Shown: in pieces, positions 33,185-42,521 of the stretch
Layout of the letters: the number at the start of each line of letters is the position of its first letter
Position numbering within the stretch: position 1 is the stretch's first letter
NCBI GenBank assembly: GCA_022841915.1
Contig: JALHQN010000011.1
Location: 62,001 to 126,000, forward strand
Source of the DNA: Burkholderiales bacterium
GTDB lineage: Bacteria > Pseudomonadota > Gammaproteobacteria > Burkholderiales > WYBJ01
DNA length: 64,000 nucleotides
Reading direction: 5' to 3'
Notes under the pieces: model-generated
What the model saw: the letters and a program-made list of their open reading frames with translations, nothing else
Told to the model about the DNA's origin: nothing
Database searches by the model: none
Made by a program: the position numbers and the translations under genes

Positions 33185-33807
33185 TGCTCGTGCGCCGCCT
33201 CGGGCGCGTCGATTACCAGCCCACCTGGCAGGCCATGCAGACGTTTACGGCCAGCCGCAAGCCCGACACGCCCGATGAATTGTGGCAGGTCGAGCATCCG
33301 CCCGTGTACACCGTCGGCATCGCGGGGCGAGAGGAACACCTGCCGGCCGCCGCCTCCACGATCCCGGTCGTGCGCATCGACCGAGGCGGGCAGATCACCT
33401 ACCACGGCCCCGGCCAGGTCGTGCTCTATACGCTGCTCGACCTGAACCGACTCGGCCTGGGCGTGCGCGCCTTCGTCCGCATGCTGGAACGCGCCGTGAT
33501 AGACTTGCTCGCGCGTCATGGGGTCGAAGCCGAAGGGCGCATCGACGCACCCGGCGTCTATGTCGAGGGTGCCAAGATCGCGGCGCTCGGTTTGCGCATT
33601 CGTCACGGGCGCTGCTATCACGGTCTGTCGCTCAACGTCGACATGGACCTGAGCCCATTCGGCCTGATCGACCCGTGCGGTTATCGAGGCCTGCCCGTGA
33701 CCCAGTTGCGCGATCTAGGCATTCAGACTTCGATCGAAACTGTCGCAGACGAGTTGACCGGTATCGTCACCGAGCACTTAGCCAACACGAAGGCCGCCGC
33801 ATCATGA
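33184..33807 (+). CDS. lipB: Lipoyl(octanoyl) transferase
   Basis: This 207-residue enzyme moves octanoyl groups from acyl carrier protein to lipoyl domains. [44 protein letters not shown] with catalytic Lys, and [15 protein letters not shown] with catalytic Cys are present. ATG 33184 overlaps the DUF493 stop; the end overlaps lipA by 4 bp. Confidence 0.96.
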   Translation: MLVRRLGRVDYQPTWQAMQTFTASRKPDTPDELWQVEHPPVYTVGIAGREEHLPAAASTIPVVRIDRGGQITYHGPGQVVLYTLLDLNRLGLGVRAFVRMLERAVIDLLARHGVEAEGRIDAPGVYVEGAKIAALGLRIRHGRCYHGLSLNVDMDLSPFGLIDPCGYRGLPVTQLRDLGIQTSIETVADELTGIVTEHLANTKAAAS

Positions 33808-34742
33808 GCAACATTCAGGACAAGGAGAAGGGGCAGGCCAAGACTGCCCGCATACCGATCAAGGTCGTTGCGGCCGAGCGCCTGAAGAAGCCGGACTGGA
33901 TCCGGGTTCGCCTCGGCGACAGTACGCGCTTCAACGAGGTCAAGCAGGCGCTGCGCAGCCACGGACTGCATACAGTGTGCGAAGAGGCGAGTTGCCCGAA
34001 CATCGGGGAGTGCTTCGGCAAGGGCACCGCGACCTTCATGATTCTGGGCGATCTGTGCACGCGCCGTTGCCCGTTTTGCGACGTGGCCCACGGACGTCCG
34101 AAACCGCCCGATGCCGAAGAGCCCGTCCGGCTGGCGGATACCATCGCTGCAATGCGCCTTGCCTACGTCGTGATCACCAGCGTCGACCGCGACGATCTGC
34201 GGGACGGCGGCGCCGGTCACTTCGTGGCCTGCATCCGCGCTGTTCGCGAGCGCTCGCCGAATACGCGCATCGAAGTCCTCGTGCCCGACTTCCGCGGTCG
34301 GCTGGAAGCGGCGCTCGAACGCCTCTCCGAGGCACCGCCTGATGTGATGAATCACAATCTGGAGACCGTTCCGCGGCTCTACCGGCAGGCCCGCCCGGGA
34401 TCGGACTACGCGCATTCGTTGAAACTGCTGCGCGACTTCAAGGCGCGACATCCCGATGTTCCCACCAAATCGGGGCTGATGCTCGGCCTTGGCGAGACCG
34501 ACGAAGAGATCGTGCAGGTCATGCGCGACTTGCGGGCGCACGACGTCGATATGCTCACGATCGGCCAGTATCTGCAGCCATCCGCGCACCATTTGCCGGT
34601 GCTGCGCTATGTCGAGCCGGCGCAATTTACGCGCTTCGAAGCAATCGCCAAGGAATTGGGATTCGCGCATGCGGCATGCGGACCGCTGGTGCGCTCCAGT
34701 TACCACGCCGATGAGCAGGCGCACGGCGCAGGGGTGACCTGA
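33804..34742 (+). CDS. lipA: Lipoyl synthase
   Basis: This 312-residue radical SAM enzyme inserts sulfur into octanoyl groups. The auxiliary cluster ligands are in [20 protein letters not shown] and the SAM cluster in [30 protein letters not shown] and the C-terminal RSSYHADEQ, with the Ser ligand, follow. The start ATG 33804 overlaps lipB by 4 bp. Confidence 0.97.
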   Translation: MSNIQDKEKGQAKTARIPIKVVAAERLKKPDWIRVRLGDSTRFNEVKQALRSHGLHTVCEEASCPNIGECFGKGTATFMILGDLCTRRCPFCDVAHGRPKPPDAEEPVRLADTIAAMRLAYVVITSVDRDDLRDGGAGHFVACIRAVRERSPNTRIEVLVPDFRGRLEAALERLSEAPPDVMNHNLETVPRLYRQARPGSDYAHSLKLLRDFKARHPDVPTKSGLMLGLGETDEEIVQVMRDLRAHDVDMLTIGQYLQPSAHHLPVLRYVEPAQFTRFEAIAKELGFAHAACGPLVRSSYHADEQAHGAGVT

Positions 34743-34765
34743 GCCGCGCCGAACGGGCGCTCAGG
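34738..34765. terminator. Inverted repeat covering the stop codons of convergent lipA and the TlpA-like gene
   Basis: CCTGAGC (34738-34744) and GCTCAGG (34759-34765) are perfect 7-bp arms that contain the lipA stop and, on the other strand, the TlpA-like stop. It fits a bidirectional terminator, although no T-run follows. Confidence 0.4.
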
Positions 34766-35312
34766 CTGCTTCGTCGAGCTTGCCGACGATGAAACGGCGC
34801 AATTGAACGAAGTCCGGCTCGCCCAGAATCGTTCGCACGATGTCGCCGCGTTTGTCCACGATCAGCGTGGTCGGCGTGGCGCGAATATCGCCGAATGCCC
34901 GCACAACGGTTCCCTGGACGTCGAGCGCCACCTTGAACGGCAACTGCGCGCGGCGCGCGTAGGCGAGCACGTGATCGGGCCGATCGTGAGGCATGGCGAC
35001 GAAAACGGCATCCAGGCCACGAGGACTCAACTCCCGGTAGAGTTGCGCCATCGCCGGCATTTCCTTCAGGCAGACGCTGCAGTCGGTCGCCCAGAAATTG
35101 AGCAGCACCACTTTGCCGCGCAGATCCGCCAGCACGACTCGCTCGCCCTCGATGGTCATCATCTCGACGGCCGGCGCCGGTCGCGGTGGATCCGAATCGA
35201 AAACAATTGCTGCGGCGATTGCCACCGCGACGGCGAACAGGCTAAAGTAAATCGCGCGATGTCGTCGCCATGCGGCGCTTGCGAATGCCCTCAACCGTCG
35301 GAAGACCATCAT
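34761..35312 (-). CDS. TlpA-like membrane-anchored thiol:disulfide oxidoreductase
   Basis: This 183-residue protein has a membrane segment (YFSLFAVAVAIAAAIVF) and a thioredoxin-fold domain: LADLRGKVVLLNFWATDCSVCLKEMPAMAQLYREL with a CSVC active site, and GDIRATPTTLIVDKRGDIV with the cis-Pro. The Trp before the CxxC motif of thioredoxins is Asp here. It would act in the periplasm, for example in cytochrome c maturation. Two ATGs (35312 and 35309) are possible starts; both collide with the start codon of the divergent DUF4197 gene. Confidence 0.88.
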   Translation of the reverse strand: MMVFRRLRAFASAAWRRHRAIYFSLFAVAVAIAAAIVFDSDPPRPAPAVEMMTIEGERVVLADLRGKVVLLNFWATDCSVCLKEMPAMAQLYRELSPRGLDAVFVAMPHDRPDHVLAYARRAQLPFKVALDVQGTVVRAFGDIRATPTTLIVDKRGDIVRTILGEPDFVQLRRFIVGKLDEAA

Positions 35313-35997
35313 GAAAACCATTCTCGGCTTTTTGGCTGCTGCTGTCATCCTGGCCGCCGTGCCTGCGCGTGCCCTCGATCTGTCGAGCTTGAGCAACCAG
35401 GACGCCGCCGTCGGCATGAAGGATGCCCTGTCGCAAGGCGCAGCGAAAGCTGTCGAGCTGCTCGGGCGCAGCGACGGGTTTCTGGGGAACCCGAAGGTGA
35501 AGATTCCCCTGCCCGACAACCTGCGCCGGATCGAGAGCGGCCTGCGGCTCATGGGCATGAAGAAGCAAGCCGACGAGCTCGTGCTGGCGATGAATCGCGC
35601 CGCAGAGTCGGCGGTCCCGGAAGCGAAGGCGCTGCTCGTCGACGCCGTCAAGAAAATGAGCGTGCAGGATGCCAAAGGCATCCTCACGGGAGGCGACACG
35701 GCGGCCACGGACTACTTCCGGCGCGTAACGTCGGCGCAGCTTACGCAACGCTTCCTACCCATCGTTACTGCCTGGACCGACAAGAGCGGCCTCGCGGGCC
35801 AGTACAACGGATTGGTGGAACGCGGATCCCAGCTCGGGCTCGTCAGCAAGGACGAACGCATCGAGAACTACGTGACCCGCAAAGCCCTGGACGGCCTCTA
35901 TCTCACGATCGCCGAGCAGGAGCGGGCGATCCGCAAAGATCCGGTCGGCGCGGCGACGGGTGCGGCACGCAAGGTTTTCGAACTGCTGCGCAAGTAA
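35311..35997 (+). CDS. DUF4197 domain-containing exported protein
   Basis: This 228-residue protein has a signal peptide (ILGFLAAAVILAAVPARA) and then one DUF4197 region: ALSQGAAKAVELLGRSDGFLGNPKVKIPLPDNL, KKMSVQDAKGILTGGDTAATDYFRRVTS, LDGLYLTIAEQERAIRKDPVG. Function is unknown. The ribosome binding site (GGAAGA) lies within the N-terminal codons of the divergent TlpA-like gene. Confidence 0.9.
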   Translation: MKTILGFLAAAVILAAVPARALDLSSLSNQDAAVGMKDALSQGAAKAVELLGRSDGFLGNPKVKIPLPDNLRRIESGLRLMGMKKQADELVLAMNRAAESAVPEAKALLVDAVKKMSVQDAKGILTGGDTAATDYFRRVTSAQLTQRFLPIVTAWTDKSGLAGQYNGLVERGSQLGLVSKDERIENYVTRKALDGLYLTIAEQERAIRKDPVGAATGAARKVFELLRK

Positions 35998-36015
35998 AGC
36001 CAACGCGCGGTTGCA

Positions 36016-37272
36016 TCACCGATAAAGCGCCAGGTTCGCCAATCGTTGTTCGATCTGCTGCATTAGCTTCTGATACGCCGGTGCATCGAGCCCGCCGAAG
36101 CGGCGCTTGAACTCCGCTTCCGACAAGCCCTCCGGCAGATCGCGTGCGGGCGGCATGAAATCGGCCTCGACCAGCCCCGCGGTCAATTTGTCCTGCAGCG
36201 CACGGGCAGATGCGGCCGATTGCGTCGCGTGCTGCCCAAACATCGTGCCGGCACGATCGGCCGCGATGTCGGCGAAACTGAAACCACTGCCGCGGCGCGA
36301 ATCCTCGATCTCCTTGTAGACGCCGATCGCATCGGCCAGCGGTGTGCCTGCCGTGGCGGCCACGGCGGCCGAGATGATGAAGTGCAGCACGAAGTCGGAG
36401 CGCCCGGACAAAGTCACCCTGCGCGGCGCCGCACGCGGCCACTGACGTGCTTCGGGAATCAGCGCGTGCAGTCCCTGGGCGTTCAGATAGAAGGCCAACA
36501 CGATGAGGACGGCGCGATTTTCGGCCACCGGGTCGCCCTGAACTGATCGGGCGCTAGCCGTCGCGAACATGGGTTGCAGCAGGCTCGCGAGCGAGACCTG
36601 TCGCGGCAGGGAGGTACCGGCCGTCAGATCGGCCAGGCGCTCCTGATACACCCGCAGGCTCGCCTGGTCGCTCGCAGGCAACAGCACGCTGCGCAAGCGG
36701 TCGGGCAGATCGGCACGCCAGCGGTACTCGATCTGCATGAAATCGTCATCGAACCGCACGCTTTGCAGAACATCGGCTGCCGCGCCCACGGCTTCGGATT
36801 CATTCAGACGCAAGAGCATGCGTTCGAGGACCCAGTCAGCGACGAAGCCTGGCACGGACACGCGTCCGATCCGCAGCTGATCGAACTGCGGCAACCCGCT
36901 CGTCTGGCGCGCGATCGCCTCGATATTCCAGTACGCGCCGAACGGGTTCGCTGGCGCCTTGATCGTCACCCAAACCATGAGGGCACCGGACGAGAGCACC
37001 AGCTTCCCCGCACCACCCTGCTGGGAGAGCACGGTGTTGAGGGCCAGATCGAGATCCGGCCCCGAGACAGCGATGGTGCGCAACACACCGGCCGGCATCT
37101 TGCGCGGATCATGGGCGGCGAACAGCCGTTTGGCGCGCTCGATCTGGTCCGGCGCAACTTCGACCGTGCGCACGAGGGCCGGACGATCTTCGAAGGATGC
37201 CGCGAGCAGGCCGATCGCGGCCGCAGGCACGCCGACGACGACAATCAGGCTCCAGACGATCCAGCGCATCAT
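36016..37272 (-). CDS. Hypothetical membrane-anchored protein, 418 residues
   Basis: This protein opens with a signal anchor (IVWSLIVVVGVPAAAIGLLAASF). The rest has no domain I can name; it includes AVSGPDLDLALNTVLSQQGGAGKLVLSS, GLPQFDQLRIGRVSVPGFVADWVLERML, and a C-terminal part FHFIISAAVAATAGTPLADAIGVYKEIEDSR-like. The last 80 residues contain LPEGLSEAEFKRRFGGLDAPAY. ATG 37272 or 37269 is likely. It follows polA by 81 bp on the same strand. It may be a conserved betaproteobacterial family of unknown role. Confidence 0.75.
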   Translation of the reverse strand: MMRWIVWSLIVVVGVPAAAIGLLAASFEDRPALVRTVEVAPDQIERAKRLFAAHDPRKMPAGVLRTIAVSGPDLDLALNTVLSQQGGAGKLVLSSGALMVWVTIKAPANPFGAYWNIEAIARQTSGLPQFDQLRIGRVSVPGFVADWVLERMLLRLNESEAVGAAADVLQSVRFDDDFMQIEYRWRADLPDRLRSVLLPASDQASLRVYQERLADLTAGTSLPRQVSLASLLQPMFATASARSVQGDPVAENRAVLIVLAFYLNAQGLHALIPEARQWPRAAPRRVTLSGRSDFVLHFIISAAVAATAGTPLADAIGVYKEIEDSRRGSGFSFADIAADRAGTMFGQHATQSAASARALQDKLTAGLVEADFMPPARDLPEGLSEAEFKRRFGGLDAPAYQKLMQQIEQRLANLALYR

Positions 37273-37353
37273 GAACGAGAAAAATTTACGTGACGTCGGT
37301 GGCAACGACCGTCCGCTGCCCGCCTTGAGCAATCACTCCGGATCACCGGGCGG

Positions 37354-40074
37354 TCAGTGCGCCCGCTCCCAGTTCGGCCCGGCGCCGACCTCGACCAGCA
37401 GCGGCACCGAGAGCTGCGCGACACCGGCCATCAATCGTGGCAACTCTGCCCGCAGCCGCGCGAGTTCCGCCTGCGGCACTTCCAGCACCAGTTCATCGTG
37501 CACCTGCATGACGAGGCGGCTGCGCAACGCCTCGGCGACCAGCCAGCGCTGCACCTGCACCATGGCGAGCTTGATGAGATCGGCAGCGGTGCCCTGCATG
37601 GGCGCGTTGATCGCCGCCCGTTCGGCGGCACTGCGGCGCGCCTGATTGCCGCCGCGGATCTCGGGCAGCCACAGCCGGCGCCCGAACACTGTCTCCACGT
37701 AGCCCAGGTTGCGCGCCTGCTCGCGAGTGCGCTCCATGTATTGCGCGACGCCCGGATAGCGTGCGAAGTAGCGCTCCATGTAGCTCTGCGCCGCGGCGCG
37801 CTCGATGCCGAGCTGCTGTGCCAGGCCGAAGGCCGACATGCCGTAAATGAGGCCGAAATTGATCACCTTGGCATAGCGGCGCTGTTCGCTGGTGACCGCA
37901 TCCACGGGCGCGCCGAAGACTTCCGAGGCCGTATGGCGATGCACGTCCTCACCGCGCGAGAACGCGCCGAGCAGGCCGGCATCCTGCGACAGGTGGGCCA
38001 TGATGCGCAGTTCGATCTGGGAATAATCCGCCGATACGATCACGCACTCGGGCGGCGCGACGAACGCCTCGCGAATGCGACGCCCTTCGGCGCTGCGGAC
38101 AGGAATGTTCTGCAGATTGGGCTCGTTGCTCGACAGCCGACCGGTGACGGCCACCGCCTGGCCGTAGTTCGTGTGCACGCGCCCGGTGTCGGCATGCACC
38201 ATCCGCGGCAACTTGTCGGTATAGGTGGACTTGAGCTTGGAGATCGCCCGGTACTCGAGCAACAGCTTGGGCAGCGGAAAATCCAGGGCCAGCAGTTGCA
38301 GCACGTCTTCATCGGTGGACGGCGAACCGCTGGGCGTCTTCTTGATGACCGGCAACTTCAGGCGATCGAACAGGATCTCGCAGATCTGCTTGGGCGAATT
38401 GAGGTTGAACGCATGGCCGGCGAGTTCGTGCGCCTGACTCTCGAGCTCCGCCATGCGCTCCCCGAGCATGCGGCCGTGACTTTCCAGCAACTCGGCATCG
38501 AGCAGGACGCCGGCGCGCTCCATCGTGAAGAGCACCTCGCTCACGGGCAACTCGATATCGCGATAGACCGCTTCGAGCTTGACGTCCTCGGCCACCTGCG
38601 GTCGCAGGTGTCGATGCAGGTCGAGCAACAGCCCGACATGAGCAGCCGCATAGTCGCTCGCCCGGCCAAGCTCGACGTCGGCGAACCCGATGCGCCCGAC
38701 CCCCTTGCCCACCAGCGACTCGAGCGGTTCCGGCTTGACATCCAGGTGACGCTCGGCAAGCGCATCGAGGTCGTGCGAGCGATGACTCTCCAGCACGTAG
38801 GATTCGAGCAGCGTGTCCTCGTCGAAGCCCGCGACCCGCAGGCCGTGATTGGCGAACACATGCAACTTGAACTTGATGTCGTGGGCGAGCTTGCGCTTGT
38901 GCGCGTTCGCCAGCCAAGGCTCGAGACCGGCGAGCACCGACGCCGCATCCAGTTGATCGGCGACGCCCGGGTAACGGTGAGCCAGCGGTACGTAGGCCGT
39001 GTCGCCTTGCTCGAACGCGAGCGCAATGCCGACGATGCGCGCATGCATCGGATCCGGGCTCGTGGTCGTCAGGTCGATGCCGACCAGATCGGCACCCGCC
39101 ACTCGGGCCAGCACGCCCTCGAGCGCCTCGACCGACAGCACCGTCTCGTGCGGCCGGGGGAGCGCGTTGGCTTGCGGCTTCTTCGCGCTCGTCGTCGCAG
39201 CGGGGTGCGCGGCGCTGCCGGCGTCGACGACCTCGCGTCGCAGCGCCTTGAACTCGAGCGTCTCGAACAAGTCGGCGAGCTTGGCGTTGTCGGGCTCGCC
39301 GAACGCGAGATCCTCCACATGGACGGGCAGCGGCACGTCGCATTTGACCGTGAGCAGCTCGCGCGCCGTGGGCAGCCAGTCGAGCGCCTTGCGCAGGTTC
39401 TGACCGACCACGCCGCCGATCTGCTCGGCGTGATTCATGACGCCCTCGAGCGTACCGTACTGCTGCAGCCACTTCACCGCGGTCTTGGGGCCGACCTTTT
39501 CCACGCCCGGCACGTTGTCGACGGCATCGCCGACCAACGTCAGGTAATCGATGAAGCGCTCGGCCGGCACGCCGAACTTCTGCTGCACGCCGCCGACGTC
39601 CAAGGTCTCGTTCGACATCGTGTTGACGAGGGTGACATGCTCGTCGACCAGTTGCGCGAGATCCTTGTCGCCGGTGGACACCACCGTCTTGATCCCGTGA
39701 CGACGGGCCTCGCACGCGAGCGTGCCGATCACGTCGTCGGCCTCGACGCCCTCGACCATCAGCAGCGGCCAGCCCAACGCACGCACGCATTCGTGCAGGG
39801 ACTCGATCTGCAAGGTGAGATCGTCCGGCATCGCGGCGCGATTGGCCTTGTACTGCGCGTAGACATCGTCCCGAAACGTCTTGCCCTTGGCATCGAAGAC
39901 GCAGGCGAAGTAATGCGCGGGCACTTCCTTGCGCAGCTTCTGCAGCATGCTGATCACGCCCCGGATCGCCCCCGTCGGCTGGCCCGAGCGCGTGCGCAAG
40001 TCGGGCAAGGCGTGAAAAGCCCGGTACAAGTACGAGGAACCGTCGATCAGCAGCAGCGTGCGCGACTCAGTCAT
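37354..40074 (-). CDS. polA: DNA polymerase I with degenerate 3'-5' exonuclease site
   Basis: This 906-residue polymerase starts at ATG 40074. The 5'-nuclease domain is intact (LLLIDGSSYLYRAF, GVEADDVIGTLA, STGDKDLAQLVD, KVGPKTAVKWL). The polymerase domain is intact (LSSNEPNLQNIPVRS, VSADYSQIELRIMAHLS, VINFGLIYGMSAFGLAQQL, MQVHDELVLEVP). In the middle domain three of four metal-binding acids are gone: GIDLTTT keeps Asp334 but has Thr336 where Glu is expected; IKFKLH has Lys403 for Asp; YAAAHV has His479 for Asp. Proofreading is therefore probably absent. It replaces RNA primers and fills repair gaps. Confidence 0.96.
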   Translation of the reverse strand: MTESRTLLLIDGSSYLYRAFHALPDLRTRSGQPTGAIRGVISMLQKLRKEVPAHYFACVFDAKGKTFRDDVYAQYKANRAAMPDDLTLQIESLHECVRALGWPLLMVEGVEADDVIGTLACEARRHGIKTVVSTGDKDLAQLVDEHVTLVNTMSNETLDVGGVQQKFGVPAERFIDYLTLVGDAVDNVPGVEKVGPKTAVKWLQQYGTLEGVMNHAEQIGGVVGQNLRKALDWLPTARELLTVKCDVPLPVHVEDLAFGEPDNAKLADLFETLEFKALRREVVDAGSAAHPAATTSAKKPQANALPRPHETVLSVEALEGVLARVAGADLVGIDLTTTSPDPMHARIVGIALAFEQGDTAYVPLAHRYPGVADQLDAASVLAGLEPWLANAHKRKLAHDIKFKLHVFANHGLRVAGFDEDTLLESYVLESHRSHDLDALAERHLDVKPEPLESLVGKGVGRIGFADVELGRASDYAAAHVGLLLDLHRHLRPQVAEDVKLEAVYRDIELPVSEVLFTMERAGVLLDAELLESHGRMLGERMAELESQAHELAGHAFNLNSPKQICEILFDRLKLPVIKKTPSGSPSTDEDVLQLLALDFPLPKLLLEYRAISKLKSTYTDKLPRMVHADTGRVHTNYGQAVAVTGRLSSNEPNLQNIPVRSAEGRRIREAFVAPPECVIVSADYSQIELRIMAHLSQDAGLLGAFSRGEDVHRHTASEVFGAPVDAVTSEQRRYAKVINFGLIYGMSAFGLAQQLGIERAAAQSYMERYFARYPGVAQYMERTREQARNLGYVETVFGRRLWLPEIRGGNQARRSAAERAAINAPMQGTAADLIKLAMVQVQRWLVAEALRSRLVMQVHDELVLEVPQAELARLRAELPRLMAGVAQLSVPLLVEVGAGPNWERAH

Positions 40075-40131
40075 CGGCGCGTCGACCTGTCGTAGATCGA
40101 CCCTAGCCGGCAACGAGCGCGGAGGGCGTTA

Positions 40132-40137
40132 TATGAT
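40132..40137 (+). promoter_or_regulatory. Possible -10 box for the LOG-family gene
   Basis: TATGAT lies 45 bp before ATG 40183 in the 108-bp gap between divergent polA and the LOG-family gene. A clear -35 is not seen. Confidence 0.3.
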
Positions 40138-40182
40138 CGGACACACCTGTCCGCGAAGAGCGTTCGATTAAGGAAATCACGC

Positions 40183-40914
40183 ATGAGTACGAGCAAGAAA
40201 AAGCGGCCGCCCAAGTTGAGCCCGGAAGTAGCTGAGCGGGCATGGTCGCCGCGGGAGTCCTGGCGGGTCTTCGGCATTATGGCAGAATTCGTCGAGGCGA
40301 CCGAGCGCTTGAGCCACATCAGTCCGGCCGTGTCGATCTTCGGCAGCGCACGGACAAAGCCGGGCAGTCCCTACTATCTGCTGGCCGAACAGATCGCGCG
40401 CAAGCTCTCGGATGCCGGCTTCAGCGTGATCTCCGGCGGCGGCCCCGGCATCATGGAAGCGGCCAACAAAGGCGCGTACTTCGGGCGCTCCCTGTCGATA
40501 GGACTCAATATCGAGCTGCCGCACGAGCAGGTGAGCAACGCCTATCAGGACGTGAGCCACACCTTCCATCACTTCTTCGCGCGCAAGGTGATGTTCGTCA
40601 AATTCGCGAGCGCCTACGTCGTGATGCCCGGCGGCTTCGGCACCATGGACGAACTGATGGAAGCGCTGACGCTGGTCCAGACGGGCACCTCGCGGCGCAT
40701 CCCGATCATCCTGGTGCACAAGCCGTTCTGGAGCGGCCTGCTCGACTGGTTCAAGAACACGCTCGTGGCCGAAGGCATGATCGACGCGGAAGACATGAAT
40801 CTCATCTGCGTGGTCGACGAACCCGACGCAGTCGTCGAGGCGATCTTCGATCATTACCAGACACGCGGGTTCGGCCCCTCGGCCCAGGAGCGCGAGATGC
40901 AGCTCAATCTGTGA
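40183..40914 (+). CDS. LOG-family (TIGR00730) Rossmann-fold protein
   Basis: This 243-residue protein has SIFGSARTKPGSPYYLLAEQIARKLSDAGFSVISGGGPGIMEAANKGA and the PGGFGTMDELMEALTLVQTG motif of lysine-decarboxylase-like / LONELY GUY proteins, which cleave nucleoside monophosphates to ribose phosphate and free base. ATG 40183. The exact nucleotide (cytokinin-like or a purine 5'-monophosphate) is not shown by sequence. Confidence 0.93.
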   Translation: MSTSKKKRPPKLSPEVAERAWSPRESWRVFGIMAEFVEATERLSHISPAVSIFGSARTKPGSPYYLLAEQIARKLSDAGFSVISGGGPGIMEAANKGAYFGRSLSIGLNIELPHEQVSNAYQDVSHTFHHFFARKVMFVKFASAYVVMPGGFGTMDELMEALTLVQTGTSRRIPIILVHKPFWSGLLDWFKNTLVAEGMIDAEDMNLICVVDEPDAVVEAIFDHYQTRGFGPSAQEREMQLNL

Positions 40915-41026
40915 TCCTCGATCGGCTCGCGACGCACCCCGCGGCCATGGCGTGCGAAACACGGCTCGCGAGGAATCTCGGGCACCGGTTTCGCGCTAGA
41001 ATGAAACAAGCTTCCTTGGGTGCCTT

Positions 41027-41368
41027 ATGCGCAAGATCCTCTTCGCCCTGCTTCTTTCCCTGGCTTGTGCCGCCTCTGCGCAGAGCCCTGCCAGACCTCC
41101 GAACCTGCAGCCTATCCCGGAGCCACCGCCTCCGCCGCCCGGCATGGAGATGGATTCCGCGCTCGAGCCGCAGGTCACCATCATCAAGCGCGGATCGGAC
41201 ACGATCGAGGAATACCGTGTCGGCGGGCGTCTCTACATGATGAAGGTGACTCCGCCGCACGGCACGCCCTACTACCTGATCGATCAGCGCGGCGACGGCA
41301 CGTTCAGCCGTCAGGACACGTTCGATTCGGGCACGCGCGTGCCCATGTGGGTCATCAAGTCGTTCTAA
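41027..41368 (+). CDS. DUF2782 domain-containing exported protein
   Basis: This protein of 113 residues has a signal peptide (LFALLLSLACAASAQ), a Pro-rich stretch, and a DUF2782 domain: PQVTIIKRGSDTIEEYRVGGRLYMMKVTPPHGTPYYLIDQRGDG, ending VPMWVIKSF. In betaproteobacteria it often lies between polA and thrB, as here. Function is unknown. Confidence 0.9.
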   Translation: MRKILFALLLSLACAASAQSPARPPNLQPIPEPPPPPPGMEMDSALEPQVTIIKRGSDTIEEYRVGGRLYMMKVTPPHGTPYYLIDQRGDGTFSRQDTFDSGTRVPMWVIKSF

Positions 41369-41453
41369 CGATCGAGGAGGATGCCCTCACCAGGCCGCCC
41401 TCCAACTGCCATGGTCGGTGGACGGTCCCGGCGGACGGTCCCCGGAGCCTCGA

Positions 41454-42407
41454 ATGTCGGTCTACACCTCGGTAAGCCGCACCCAGCTGAGCACCTGGCT
41501 GGCTGCGTTCGATCTCGGCGAACTCGAAGAGTTCAAGGGCATTGCCGCGGGCATCGAGAACACCAATTACTTCGTTGGCACGAGCCGCGGGCGCTACGTC
41601 CTCACCTTGTTCGAGAAGCTGCAGCCCGATGAACTGCCGTTCTATCTCGGGTTGATGACGCATCTCTCCGCGCGAGGGATCCCCTGCCCCCGACCCATTC
41701 CGAATCGGCGAGGCGACGTGCTCGGCACCTTGTGCGGGAAGCCCGCCACATTGGTCAGCCGCCTGCCTGGCCGCGACGTCGAAGCGGCCGACGCAGCCCA
41801 GTGCGCGCAGGTCGGATCGATGCTGGCGCGGATGCATCTCGCCGGCCAGGACTATCCGCAGATCATGCCCAACCCGCGGGGGCGGGCATGGTGGCGAGCG
41901 GCGGCCCTGGAGGTCATTCCTCGCATGCCTGACGACGAGGTGCGGCTGCTCGAGGCCGAACTCGCCTTCCAGTCCGGCGGAGACAGCGAACCGCTGCCGC
42001 GCGGCGCAATCCACGCCGATCTCTTTCGCGACAACGTGCTCTTCGACGGTGCTGCGGTGGGTGGCGTGATCGACTTCTACTTCGCCTGCACCGACTTCCT
42101 GCTGTACGACTTGGCGATCACGGTGAACGACTGGTGCCTGGCCCACGACGGCAGCCTCGATCCGGATCGCAGTCGTGCGCTCCTGGAGGCCTATCATTCG
42201 GTGCGACCGCTGATCGCGCAGGAACGCGCCGCATGGCCCAGGCTGCTCCGGGCAGGCGCGCTGCGATTCTGGCTGTCGCGGCTGTTCGACTTCCATTGCC
42301 CGCGGCCCGGCGAATTGACCTTCGCCAAGGATCCGGCCCATTTCAGACGCGTGCTCCAGGCGAGGATCGCGGCGGGCTCGCAGCTCGGCGACGTACTGCC
42401 CTCGTAG
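41454..42407 (+). CDS. thrB: Homoserine kinase (APH-fold type)
   Basis: This 317-residue kinase catalyses the first dedicated step of threonine synthesis. MSVYTSVSRTQLSTWLAAFDLG begins the family; IAAGIENTNYFVGTSRGRYVLTLFE, PRGAIHADLFRDNVLFDG (catalytic Asp) and VGGVIDFYFACTDFLLYDLAI (metal Asp) follow. ATG 41454 is chosen over 41418, as the family starts there. It is the aminoglycoside-phosphotransferase-like ThrB usual for betaproteobacteria, not the GHMP type. Confidence 0.94.
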   Translation: MSVYTSVSRTQLSTWLAAFDLGELEEFKGIAAGIENTNYFVGTSRGRYVLTLFEKLQPDELPFYLGLMTHLSARGIPCPRPIPNRRGDVLGTLCGKPATLVSRLPGRDVEAADAAQCAQVGSMLARMHLAGQDYPQIMPNPRGRAWWRAAALEVIPRMPDDEVRLLEAELAFQSGGDSEPLPRGAIHADLFRDNVLFDGAAVGGVIDFYFACTDFLLYDLAITVNDWCLAHDGSLDPDRSRALLEAYHSVRPLIAQERAAWPRLLRAGALRFWLSRLFDFHCPRPGELTFAKDPAHFRRVLQARIAAGSQLGDVLPS

Positions 42408-42521
42408 CTTTACCGCTGCCTCGATCTGGGCAAAATGATTCGCGCGCAGTCGAACATCCGCGTCCTTCATGCGTAGAATACGCGGATATCACGATCAACT
42501 ACTCCAGGTATTCAAGGCGCC

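Noticed and set aside
37357-40095. 912-codon plus-strand frame opposite polA
   Set aside because: It is an antisense shadow produced by high-GC codon use; polA on the minus strand has full family likeness.
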